Source of the DNA: Eutreptiella sp. 'Long Island Sound 2002'
Lineage: Eukaryota > Euglenozoa > Euglenophyceae > Eutreptiales > Eutreptiaceae
Assembly (NCBI GenBank): GCA_964036045.1
Contig: OZ038382.1
Coordinates: 100,814,357 to 100,878,356, forward strand
Length of the DNA stretch: 64,000 nucleotides
Reading direction: 5' to 3'
Below, piece after piece: positions 12,104 through 23,422 of the stretch. The notes under the pieces were generated by a model. That model was not told the DNA's origin and ran no database searches. It saw only the letters and a list, made by a program, of their open reading frames with translations. Numbering within the stretch: the first letter of the stretch is position 1; the number at the start of each line of letters is the position of its first letter. The position numbers were made by a program, and so were the translations under genes.

Positions 12104-13659
12104 ATCGTGAATGTGGGCCGTTTCGGCACAATTTCGCTGTTTTTGCCAATCTAGGCCTAGGTGGGAACACGGTATCCCCATGGGGCAAAGGACCTATTCA
12201 GAAATTAAGTGCCACTTTTGTAGTATATGACCAAGGGGTTGTATCTGCTCCTCCTGCCTAGCCGGACTTGTGCAACTCACGGTGCACGCCACGTTGCCAA
12301 ATTTTGCCTGTCTTGCGGTTCTCAGCACCCCCGCACATCTATCCTCCCGGGGAACCTGTACCAAGCCAACGTGACAGCAAACCCAGCCTCGATGCATGGG
12401 ACTAACAGGGATTTCAAGGCTGGTGAATCGAGGCCTGGCTTGACGAGATTGCCACAAAACCGTACCTTGATTGCGCGCCCAAAATGGCCAATTTCCTCGA
12501 TTTTGCATCCGGACCCCACATGGTGTCCCCGTGGCGCCAAGATACCTGGGAATCTGAGGAAGCCAGGTTGCATAGGGCCTTCAGCAAATTCATACCTGAA
12601 GGGCACGTTGTTGGTTGCTTCGCGCCTGCCCTGGCACAACCCGGCCGAGGGGGCAATGTTGAACTTTTTTGAGCCAAAGTCAGGTTTGGCTGAAACAGCC
12701 CATTTTCAGCCCCCAGCTCGTAGGGGATATTGGCAGGACAAAATCTGCAGCTCAGGAGTGAGTTGAAACAGGGCGTCAGGGGGGCATAGGAGGCCACTGT
12801 TGCTAAACTCCAGAGCCCATTGCCTCCTGGGAACACGTCCGTGGCTGGTTGGGACACTCCTCCCTTGGCAGGGTACTCGGGTCATTTGTGGGCAGGTCCT
12901 TGGGTTGTGTTGGAACCTGTGTACCTGCCTGCCACTGAGGAGGAGGGACCTGTAGTTGCGATATGGTTTCGAACTGAGTGTCTATTGCCCTGAGGCAACG
13001 GTACCCCAGTCGCTGGCTTCACCCACGAATGTACATACCCTGATGTGTTTGTGTACAGATAATTGTTCTGTTTCAGAGTGGCAAGGATCCTAGAACACTT
13101 TGTTCTCAGAGGATGCCCTATGAGCCTGCCTGCTTGCTTGCGTGTCCGGCGCAGCGTTTTTTATGTCGGGTGAAAGATCTGTTTGTTCAGTCTTCGGCAA
13201 TATGAGGCACCGGTGCCCCAGTGCAATGAATCCTCGAGCGGAAACAGCGCAACATATTGGGGGTGGTGCACAGGGTGGTTGTCAGCCGGCAGCTCCTCCA
13301 AGCGGTTAACTCATCCATTTCTTCACCACTATAGTATAAATGGGTATCAATCATGCCTTGCTAAATACATCTCAGGTTAAACAGGTCGATGGTTGTGCCT
13401 CTAGGAACAATCCTTTGGGCACAGCTACTAAAGCCGGTAAGATGCTTCGCGTTGTATAGCTATATGGCCCCCAAGAGATGGTGCGAGCGTCTGCCGTTTG
13501 TATCCTAACCTAAGCATATTCAGTCCCGGATGGTGTGCTTGAAGAGGCAGGTCAGCCCTGAAGGCGAAGAACAGGGTAGCGTCCTCCAAAAGTCAAATTT
13601 CTTTGTTCATTACCTTCTCATAGTCTTGGAGATCTGAAACATGCAGGATTCCTGTCGGC
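12104..13659. other. Spacer between elements B and A
   Basis: No recognisable gene. A 179-codon plus frame at 12227-12766 and minus frames over the same bases lack motifs. The sequence is of mixed composition and may be older repeat debris or host DNA. Confidence 0.4.
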
Positions 13660-14665
13660 TGTTGGATGTCAGCTACGTAGCTTGGGTCTTTCATTTGTTG
13701 TGTTTACACTTCCATTTTGCTTTGCCGTTGCATACATGTTTCAATTGAAGTCCACAGACTAGTTAAGACAGAGATGGGGGATTTGCGACCCTTCCAACTT
13801 CAGGGGCCCGATATCATTCATGAAGGCACCCCTAGGGATTATATGAAGCACCCATATTTTTTGTAGGGGCCCACTTGTTTTGTTGCCAACTATGTTGGTC
13901 GCTGGAACAACTGTTGAGTGGTTGTTATATATTAAGACTACAGTAAGTCTGAAAAACTATCCACAGCAGACTGAACTTTTGATTCTCCTCAAAAATGATT
14001 TCGTTTGACCAGATTCTGACCCCATATCTGAATTCAGAATGAAATTCAGGTCGTTTTGTCTATAATATTTTAGTTTACCAATTTGTGCCCAGAAATGGTG
14101 TTGTACAGTGTTTTTGAGTGTCTGAGCGCGTGACCAGCCTGGGAGCGCAAATGCACAGCCCTGACCTGGATATGGGTAGTTCCTACTGAATTGCTGAGTC
14201 ACAAATTGCGATGACAGAAAATACTGGAAAAAGACATTCGGGTGAGTCTTGATGTTTTTCTACCTATTTTGTGGATCAGAGATCCATGTGTGATATTTGT
14301 TTTATTCCAAGCCGCACTAATTAACAGGTCTGCGCTTCTCCGATTTCCTTGTGAGCAGCTGGAAGTCTGCTGAGCAATCCTCTGAGTCGCAAGCAGAGCA
14401 ACACATAGGTAAGCAAGTGCACAGGTGTCCCAGACCAGCATGAAGTGTGCATAAGCGTTGTGCATGTAGATAGAGCGTTCAAGCTATTTTTTTGTGACTG
14501 CAGCTCCATCAGTCTAATGGCAAAAATTTTCTTATTCTTCTTGCTGCACTTGGGATCGCTGGTGGTTGAGTTCTGGTTTTTCTGGTTTTTCTGGTTCATA
14601 GCCTGCGGGAGATCAAACATTGGATTTTGCGAAGGTATTTCAAGTTGTAAAGACAACGATTCACA
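13660..14665 (+). repeat. 5' LTR of element A
   Basis: Starts TGTTGGATGTCAGC and ends TTCACA, one base before a PBS. It is homologous over its length to 61052-62046 (a second copy) and over its first ~270 bases to 54933-55201. The divergence is high, with many substitutions and small gaps, which indicates great age. Confidence 0.7.
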
Positions 14666-14666
14666 G

Positions 14667-14680
14667 TGGTAGTAGACGCA
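14667..14680 (+). promoter_or_regulatory. Primer-binding site of element A
   Basis: TGGTAGTAGACGCA lies one base after the LTR end. It shares TGGTAG with the PBS of elements B and C but is more diverged from the initiator-Met consensus. Confidence 0.5.
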
Positions 14681-14804
14681 GGAGGACAATTTGGTCAGTC
14701 ATGGTGGATCGCTGGTGGAATGTTTGGAAGAACCAGGCACACTAGACGAAGAAGCTGCATTGCCCTTGACAGCGAAGACCTATGATGACTTATAAGAAGG
14801 TAAG

Positions 14805-16584
14805 TTGACCGAACCCAAAAGAGAAGGCAGAGGGTCAAAGGCAAGCGAGGTTGAGGAACGTAACACCGAAAAACTTCCTCATGACGACCAACAAGCTCAA
14901 GCGAAGACCGTGGTGAGGGCATTAGAGCATATATCCTCGTTGGGAAGTGAGCGCCCACAGCTGCTGAGAAGGCGTACCATGGTCAATTAAGCACTCTCGT
15001 ACCACCTTGGAACCTTTTGGTAAAGGTGCTTTTTGAAGTGATTCTGCCACACCTGATCCATGGATAAGTTGAAACAATCACGTTACGGTTGACGAACGAA
15101 GCTGTGGTGGTGTCGAGGATTGCGCTACGGTTGAGTAACGAAGTCATGGAGGCGTTGGCAATCTGTGAGATAGGTATGACGCCACCACATGTTGTCCCAG
15201 TTTCCTTGAATACAAAGAAAGCATCGATTGTCGTGATGGAAGCGTCGTAGTAAAGGCGGGCGTTTTTTGGTATGCAGACCTTATGTACGGGAAGAAGAAA
15301 GTACCAGCAAGGACAAATATCACCCGCCGTGTGACGAGATCGAGGACCTGACTGACAGTGAGATTCAACAGATCAATTCGTGGATCAGCGAACACATGGA
15401 AGGTGCGTTCGTGGAGCGCGTGAAGGCAAACGTCAAGGAGATCAAGCAGAAGCGGTTGCGCAAAACCAAGGGTAAGAAGGAGGTTTTCCTTGGTAAGACA
15501 GTTGTTGAACCTGAAGCGGAAGCACCCTCCAGTGATTCATCTACCTCTGCCGTTAAGCTGGTTGTGGACAAGATGGCTAAGCTGCAGGAGGAGATGGAAC
15601 TTACCACGATGGAGCTGAAAATACGTGGTGTCAAGAGAGTCTCTTCGAAGCGTTTTGGGAATCGGTTTGTGACTCGCGAGAACTCCACTTTCGATCAGTT
15701 AATAGAGGTATGCGAGCGTTCGCCCGCTCAAACTGGGGTTGATGATTCCAAAGATGACGTCAAGAACGGCATCAAAATTGAGATGCCTGGCCAAAGTCTG
15801 GAGGCCTTCGCGGATGAATTTGGCTGGTATTTGGTCCTGACGGGAAGGAGGAAGGCGAAGTGACGAGTGAAGGCGAATCCGATTATGCAAGGTATCAAGG
15901 ACAAAGATCTGCAGCACAGAGCTTCTAAAGTCTTGAAGACTTCCAAGTGCGTGGAAGATTTCCTTGGGGCAGAAGCTGTACCCTCATGTTGAGACAGATC
16001 TGAGTGTGATCGGAGAAATTCGGAGTGTACGGCACCTGCCATATGATTCAAAGCCAGAAGCCCTCGCCAAACCTTTTCACGATCTTGATCAGAACTCAAA
16101 TAACCTCAGTTGTGAGGCTCTGAGAGAACAGCAGAATTTGTTGCATCTGGCATCCCAGATCAATGACAAAGAGTTCGCAGGGTGCACCGATGCTCAAGAT
16201 CTCTTCAGGTGGATGCATTCGTATCAGCAGTTAGCTGATCCCATGGTCGAGCTCGCGGAGTTATCAAGGAGAGTCAAGCATCTCGCTATGAACCAAGGCA
16301 TTGCTACCGGCAAAACAAGCATAAACAGGACCCACGCCAATAACCAGGAGTCAGAAAGCACCCCAGCCACAGAGGGCGCCTGAACCTCGTCCCATCCCTC
16401 AGCCTCCAACGGCTCCAAGCCCAAAGAGGAGGGCGATCTCGAGTCATCTCTGAAGATGCTGGAGTATATTGCTGCAGAGCTCCGAGTATCTGAAACAGGA
16501 AAAACAGCGAAAAGAAGGGGCAAAGGCGGCAAAGGCCGTGGCAAAGGCTCGGATGGCGGCTGTGGTACTCGGAAATCTCGATAA
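14805..16584 (+). pseudogene. gag: Gag of element A
   Basis: Fragments in changing frames: 14805-14990, 15267-15863 (198 residues, ending at a TGA) and 15964-16383, continuing basic to 16584. The second piece is rich in Lys/Glu helices and ends in EMPGQSLEAFADEFGWYL, the counterpart of the FTGKDLSEFAENFGRF segment in the Gag of element B. The third piece is a helical capsid-like region, followed by a basic Gly/Lys segment. The product would have been the structural particle protein. At least three frame changes or stops make it non-functional. Confidence 0.6.
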
Positions 16585-16599
16585 CTGAATGCGGAAACC

Positions 16600-17270
16600 T
16601 TGATTGCCTAGTTCACAGCGAGGATTCAATGCAAGCATGGCGGGAACACGAGTCAGTACTCTGACCATTGCTTCAAGTACCTGAAGCAGCAGCAGTTTCA
16701 GAACCTCAAGACGTTTCTCAAGCAGCAAGGGTTCTTACAAGAGGAAGTAACGAAGGTCTTGTCCGGGAGGAAGAACGGCCCTGAGTTTGCGAACGGCAAA
16801 TGTGGCAGTGAGGCGGCACAGTAGAGCCGGCAGCCAATCCAGCTCTAGTCAGCTTGGAGGAAAGTGAGAACCCTGCACAAAAGAAGAGAAAAAGACGCCT
16901 GCAGTTTCCAGAGGCGGACAGGATCATGGAACTGCTGAGGCCGGCAGCGAAGGAGGGGCGCACCCTATGACTAACCGTGGATGTTGGGGGGACCAACTAA
17001 CGTGGGGTGCTCCATTCAGGAGTGACGGACTCTATCGCTGCCTCAAGGATTGTGAGTGATGCGAGAAGGAAAGATTGTTGTGCTGTAAAGATTAGCGATG
17101 GGAATCACACTTACGGAAAAGGGGAGAAACAAGTTCATGTCGCTCTGAACTGTTTTGGGTTGAAGCACACCCGCATGGTCATGGAGGCGACTGCCTTTGA
17201 TGTATGCATTGGGATGGAACCTTTTCTGGAAACCCCTGAAGCTATTGTGGAAATGTTCTTTACACCCTCT
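16600..17270 (+). pseudogene. Gag zinc-knuckle remnant and protease of element A
   Basis: Near 16627-16672 a Cys/His segment (CKHGGNTSQYSDHC) looks like a CCHC knuckle that lost its second Cys and its His. From 16976 a protease-like frame follows: a VDVGG strand, a GVTDSIAASRIVS segment where the retropepsin DTGA would lie (now altered), and a flap-like ISDGNH region. It ends with the AFDVCIGMEPF strand typical of the end of retroviral-type proteases. The active-site Asp context is degraded. Confidence 0.5.
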
Positions 17271-17466
17271 TAGCGGATCGTGGGAAAGCCCGAGACTCTG
17301 CAAGTGGACCTGGTACCGCTTGAAGAGTCTGAGGTGGGAGCCTCCTCAGATCATCAGGAGCATGGACTGTCCTGTGGGAGGCAACACTGACTTTGTTATG
17401 GGAAGCGAGAGTCCTACTGATTGCTACCACAACTCAAAGGAAAAGATGTGATACCTGTTACATATT

Positions 17467-17826
17467 GTAGATCTGTATGCAAATCCGAGAAAAACCATTG
17501 AAGCTCTGTATTGCAAATAACTCAATTCCTGTTACGGGTATGATTCGTCACGTCTTGGACTCCTCTCGGCAAATCCACCATGGTTTCATTATCTGAAGAT
17601 GCTCACCAAAGCCGTACTAGATCGTGCTATAGTGGTTGTTATCACACCTGACTAGGGACAGGCTGGAGAAGCAGCAAAGTGGCGACCTCTATTGGACAAA
17701 CTGACCAACGTCCCAGTACCTCCACCAGATGTGCCTTTGTATTTGCCCAAAGAGGCCCAGACCCCCTTACCAGCTCCACGATCGGGCTCTTTTGCGTCTT
17801 ACATAGATGCCTCTGATGGATCAATA
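17467..17826 (+). pseudogene. Dam-methyltransferase-like domain of element A
   Basis: In one frame the translation runs VDLYANPRKT, a stop (TAA 17518-17520), a SANPPWF motif (NPPW at 17572-17583), a hydrophobic strand ending ITPD, a stop (TAG 17653-17655) and a C-terminal LPAPRSGSFASYID segment. The order and spacing match the domains at 7672-8025 and 47087-47412. The TAG replaces the Trp of SPDWG seen in element B, a single G-to-A change. NPPW fits motif IV of N6-adenine methyltransferases. It lies between protease and RT. Confidence 0.55.
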
Positions 17827-18649
17827 CCATTGAGTGATTTTGAATCGCACATGTGCAAGTGGTTACACATAGTGAATCGAGGTCAATGTATGAGTGACCT
17901 AAAACACAGCCCAGGAGTGGATTCACCTCATATGGCTGTCACAACCAACTCCTTCCAATTATCACGAATACAAATACGTAGCGCTGGAGGACGGCCCAGA
18001 AGATTCAGAACCAGATGACGAAGTAGGCAAACCGGAGACCTGTGAAGTGGAACGTCGAGCTGTCTGGCACGTTGGAAGACAACTTGATAGCGGTGAACGA
18101 GACACTGAAATGGCAGTGGAAGCTCAAGTTGCTGAAAGCGCTCGAGACCTAAAAGTGGGGAATGCAGCAGACATCAACTGCAATGAAGTGGGAGCACATC
18201 AGCCTGGCCTCAAGCCACAACGCTGTGTGAGATATGACCAAGAGTTGGAACTGGAGATATTGAACGAGTGGTTGCACGCTGTGGAAAATTGTATTTCTGA
18301 AGCTGCACCACCGAATGCCTAGTGTTTGGCGTTCAAAGCAATCGCAAAGTACCAATTGGACGTCTGTACGGATGCAGAAGCGAAGGGAAAAGCCACTCTT
18401 TGCGCGTGGCCATGCTCAATGTCAGCACTTGACAAAGTATGAACTTTTGTTCACGAACATAAACATGAGGTCACTCAGCAAGAGAGAAGAACGATTGCAA
18501 AGAGTCGTTGGAGCAACGACTGCAGCCACAGCCCTTCTGAAAGAGCTTTGGCATGCAAGGAAGCAGTGGACAACCTGTTGTTGCACCTGTTGGAGGCCGA
18601 GACTTTTTTCGTGGAGGGCGAAGATCTCTACGTGGATATCACCGCTCTG
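17827..18649 (+). pseudogene. Linker region before RT of element A
   Basis: The same frame as the Dam-like domain continues to 18018. The frame at 18047-18322 (91 residues, acidic, helical) follows, then 18315-18650. No domain is recognised. It corresponds in position to the acidic linker between the Dam-like domain and RT in element C. Confidence 0.4.
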
Positions 18650-18741
18650 ATGTCTTCTCGTTAGTCTGCACAGAGAGACGAGTACAGGAAGTCGAACCGT
18701 GCAGCTGGGGAGGATTTTGAAAGGTCACCTGAACTGCACAA

Positions 18742-19639
18742 TGAGAGGGTCGCAGAAGTGCTAACACTTTGGAAGGATGTCTTTCGACAGTTGCTCCCGA
18801 CCGCCACTGTTGAAATGTTGGTGTCTATGGACCCCGAGCCTCTGGATAACCACCGGAACAGCTCAGTGAGATCAGCACCGTTTCCTGCAAATGCAGAAGA
18901 CAGGAAGGAGATTGTGAGGCAGATTTATTAGTTTGTTTCATCGGACCTGGCAGAGGAGGGTACAAAGACCGACTGTCCGAAGCACTGATCACCCTGTTTC
19001 CTCATCGATGAACCCGAGGGTTGTGCGAAGCGATTGGTGGTTCATTGTGGTGAGCTTAACAAGCTGACGAAGAGGCACTCAGGAGTTATTCCCAGGCTTC
19101 AAAGGGCGCTGGACAGGGCTTCAGCGTGTCGGTACAAGAAAAAACTGGACAAGCGAAGCGGTTTTTGGAGAGTTGAGGTGACAAAGAGGGCCGACGACTT
19201 GTCGGTGTTTGTCGCTCCCAGGGGCCAGTTTTTCAACTCGAAGGTTTGGCCCTCTGGCCTGGCACATGCCCCCGCCACATTCCAGGACCACATGAACCAG
19301 GTTCTGCAAGGGGTGAAGCAAAAGACAACCGTGCAAGAACTGCTGACGCGTGGAGCCTTCATCGAAGGTTACGTTGATGACCTTCTTCTCCGTGCGGGCA
19401 CGGTTGAGGCTCACGTGAGGCTGGTGGAGGAATGCCTGCGCACCTGCGATGAGGCTCATACGAAGATCAAAGTCAGCAAGTGCGAGTTCATGGAGGAGTC
19501 CCGGAAGTATTTGGGCTTTGAAGTCAGTTGGCGATGGTGAAGACCCGTGAAGGACAAGGATGCGCCGATACTACAAGCCACAGTCTGCCAAAACAGGACA
19601 TGAGGAGTAAGGGATATCTGCTTGTTCCGTGGTGCGTGC
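18742..19639 (+). pseudogene. Reverse transcriptase of element A (5' part)
   Basis: The frame contains two stops near 18930 and 18987, then is open at 19034-19540 (168 residues). It carries a KLDKRSGFWRVEV segment (first catalytic Asp region), FNSKVWPSGLAHAPATFQ (substrate-loop region) and GYVDDLLLRAG, with YVDD at 19371-19382. It ends with the KYLGFEVS thumb start. The reading continues to DICLF at 19629, where the LINE-like insertion begins, and resumes at 41479 with the LGACNAYRRHVPSF motif of the RT connection. The enzyme would copy the element RNA. Confidence 0.8.
19626..19639 (+). repeat. Left target-site duplication of the LINE-like insertion
   Basis: tccgtggtgcgtgc matches tccttggtgcgtgc at 41475-41488 with one mismatch. 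The last ten bases are identical. Duplications of this size are typical for target-primed reverse transcription. Confidence 0.65.
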
Positions 19640-22600
19640 CTGCACCACCCTCACCAACAGCATCACCAGCAGCCCAGACCACCTACTGCAGACCCTCCCA
19701 GACAGAGCCACAGGAACCAGCCAACGCCCAACCCCGAACACAGGCCACTGACCACGGACACACAGACCCACACCTACCACCAGCAGCATCAGCAACATCA
19801 GAGACGCCGTAAACCATAGCAACGCCCGCAACGACCTCACCACCGGCATCACTGACAGCACCACCTACAGTGCGACCTCAGCAACAACAACCCAGAGCGT
19901 CAACGACAGCCACCACGGCGACATCACCAGGTAAAACACCATCGACATCAACGACACCAAGGGGGCCAACACGCCGGCCAGCAACGCCCATGGGAACCTC
20001 CGCCAGGAGTGGCGAGGTCCCACCCCCACTGTCAGAACACCACCGTCCACCATGGCATCACCTACAACGCCCTCGCCTTCGACATCACGCACAGCTCCGC
20101 CGGCGGCGCTCTCAGCAACAACGTCACCAGCACCACCGACAGCGGCAACACAGCGACACCGGCAACCATCCACAGCACCAACCTACCACTACAGACCCAA
20201 GGACAGCCGAAGGAAATACCCCAACACCAGAGACAACCGGCACCACCCCACCGGGACCACAAGCCGACCAACCACCAGCCACGAGTGGCACGCCCAAAAC
20301 CGCCGACCACCCAAACGCAGGCCCCGCCCAGCACCAACATCAACAACACCCGCGCCATCAGACCACCACGAGACACGCCAACCACCAAGTATCACCTATG
20401 ACACCCTCATCATTGGCAACACCAGCGCCGCCAACACCCACAGCACTGTCCACACCACCACCAACCCCACCAACGACGGGCCAAGGTGCTGTCACCTACA
20501 ACACCCCTACCACCACCACCATGACCCCGGCACTGGGTAACACCTAGGGCACCCCCACTATCGACGTCACCAAAGACGCCAGCACAGCTGGCGAACAGAC
20601 GCCACCAGCGCCACCCACCAAGCCCACAGCTGGATGTGGCGAGCGCCCACACCCAGAAACACCCAACGAAACCACGCCCAAACCCAGGACCAGTAACTGC
20701 GACACCCACACCTGCACCGCCACCAACACCCAAACCGAACGCCACAACACCCTCACCAGCAGAAACACCCGGAACCAACGGAGACGCCGTTGGCAACACC
20801 AGCAACCTCTGCACCCAGCACGAAACCTGAGACACCCTCGCCAACATCCAACCAGCACAAGAAACCGCCCAACGACCATGTTACACCCAAGGCGTTACAC
20901 CCGCGCGACCCACCGACCCGCACCCAGAACCACCACCGACAGCATCCACACCATCGGAAACACTGACACCACCAACAATCAAGCCAACACAACACCCTCA
21001 CCATCACCATCACCGGCAGCACCGCCGTCCTCACCATCGCCTACGATACCTACGCACGCCAACACTGGATACAACGCCTACATCACCCAAGCCAACGGCA
21101 TCAAACACAGCATCGCCAGCATCACCCCACCATCAGCGTCGCCACCGGCAACCTCCGCCAGCAGAGGAAACGAAAGCCACCACAACCGGTGAACCAACAA
21201 ACCACAAAGCCCCGACCAGAGGAGGCGAAGACACACGCCCAGAACCATGAACAACAAGCCGGTCAAACACCAGCCACGAGTGGCACGCCCGGAACCGCCG
21301 ACCCCCCAAACGCAGGCGGCGCCCTGCACCAACACCAACAACACCCACGCCATCAGACCACCACGAGACACGCCAACCACCACCGTGACACCCTCACCGT
21401 CGGCAACACCAACGCCGCCCACATCCACGGCACTATCCACACCACCATCAACCCCACCAACAACGTGCCGAGGTGCCGTCACCTACAACACCCCTACCAC
21501 CACCACGGCGACCCCGGCACAGAGTAACACCTAGGGCGCCCCGACCGAGGGCATCACCAGAGACACCAGCACGGCTGGCGAACAAACGCCCCCAGCGCCA
21601 CCCACCGGGCCCCGAGCCAGGGGTAGGAACAGCAACAACACGAGGCTTCACGCCCACCGCACCGACATCTCCCAGAGCATCGTCAACATCAACCAGGGGT
21701 CCCCACCACCCAAGCAGCACAAAAAAAACCGCAGCAACACCACCACATCCACCACCCTCACCACCAGCGACACCAGCGGGACCCTCCGTCAGGAATGGCG
21801 AGGAGAAAACCCAACAACGCAGAGCCACCCAGCGTCCCTGGCACCCTCACCGTCAGAGCGCCACCACCGGCACCAACCCCCAACGCACAACCGTCACCGT
21901 CACCAACGCCACCGACCCCTGACACAACAACCGAACAGCCCGCACCAACGGCACCAGCCGAACAGTCACCGACATCACTTGCACCAACCTCACCAACGAC
22001 AGGGCCTGGTCAACCAGCTACGACCACGAAACGCAGGCACCAACAACCACAGCATCGCCGACAACACTCCCCGCCAACACCGGTACCGCCCTAAAGAACA
22101 CCACCGAAAGCAGCACCGTCGACCGATAGCCACAACACCCTCACAAACCACCTGGATACGGGTCCCCCTTCCCACCCCCCCCCCCACGAACAACAACGGC
22201 ATCACCCACACCCCCCACCATCTGCAAAACCAGCAACACCATCACCAGCACCAACCGAAACACCAACGACGGCAGCCTCAGCAACAACCGACACCCCCAC
22301 TACCGCTGCCACCAGCGCCACCACCACCAGTCACGCCACCCACCATCGGCGCCACCCACCAACGCCGCACCCTAAACCACACCTACACCCAAAACTTGCA
22401 GCAACACCAGCGGACACCCCACCAGCGACATCACCCTCCGCCAGCAGACGATGATCAGCACCAGCGGAAGAGCCAGCCCCTAGCGCCCAAAACAGCCCAA
22501 AGACCTCCCACACCCGAACCAGCACCCACCAGCAGCGCCTACGCCGACCCACCATCAGTGTCACCGACACCCGGAAAGACACAAACCTCGATGAACTAAC

Positions 22601-23363
22601 GACAACAACACTGCCGCCACTGCACCCACACCGTCAGCATCACTGCCAGAACACCCGGCCGGGCCGTCAATGGCCCCGCCCCCCATGGCACCACTTGCAC
22701 TCACCAGCACCACCACCACCCCGAGCGAGGCCAGGAACCCCTGGCATCGCCAACAGCCTCAACGAACATCGACACCACCAACACCACCAGCGCCGGACAG
22801 GGACTACCCACAAACCAGGAACAGCTCCACCACCAACAACCAATACACCACCCGCGGCACCCCACTGTCGCCAACATCACCCTCACCACCACGGCACCTA
22901 TCACACCTCCACCACCAGCGGCGGCGTAGGCCACACCACCCGTCATCTACAGCACCCTCGCCACCACCGTCACTTCCGGCCCACAAACGTTACGCCCCAA
23001 CGGCCAGAGACGACACCCTCACCATCGACACCACCAGCAACACCACATACGCCCCATATGTCACCCTCGCCATGCTCACCAACCATCACCCTCACCATCA
23101 GTGTCCACGACATCAGAGGCACCAAAACCACCGGCGACGGCGACAGCGACAACAGCAGACCCACCAGCTAACCACCATCAACTAGCCCAGCACCAACTGC
23201 ATCTACGCTAACGCCCATACCACCCTCGCCAACGGCACCGCCAGCGGCACAATCATCCAGTCTGACACCCACACCACCCTCACCACCAACATCACCACTA
23301 CCCCCCAAGGGTCAGGGCTCGCAGGGAACAGAACGGCAGAGCAAGCACGCCACCACCCGCACG
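19640..23363 (+). other. Low-complexity ACC/AAC-rich 5' region of the LINE-like element
   Basis: About 3.7 kb dominated by accaccaac-type triplet-like repeats. In shifting frames it reads as Thr/Asn/Pro/His-rich peptides, including segments such as DTLTVGNTNAAHIHGTIHTT that look like decayed beta-repeat protein. A clear duplication exists: about 20270-20560 and 21255-21540 share long stretches (accagccacgagtggcacgccc, then ccatcagaccaccacgagac). No single frame stays open for long, so function is unknown. It may be an untranslated leader or a frameshifted repeat protein. Confidence 0.5.
20270..21540 (+). repeat. Duplicated ~290-bp segment within the ACC-rich region
   Basis: The copy at about 20270-20560 recurs at about 21255-21540 with scattered substitutions. 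Both end in tacaacacccctaccaccacca, then gaccccggca and taacacctagggc. About 700 bases of similar low-complexity sequence separate them. Confidence 0.6.
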
Positions 23364-23422
23364 CGTCGCCCACCCTATTGTACACCGTTCGCAACACCCC
23401 CCCCCGCTTCCCCTGACAGGTC

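Noticed and set aside
12663-12680. Resemblance to the end of the dinoflagellate spliced leader (tttggctcaa on the minus strand)
   Set aside because: Only about ten bases match, with no upstream half or downstream gene, so it is within chance expectation.
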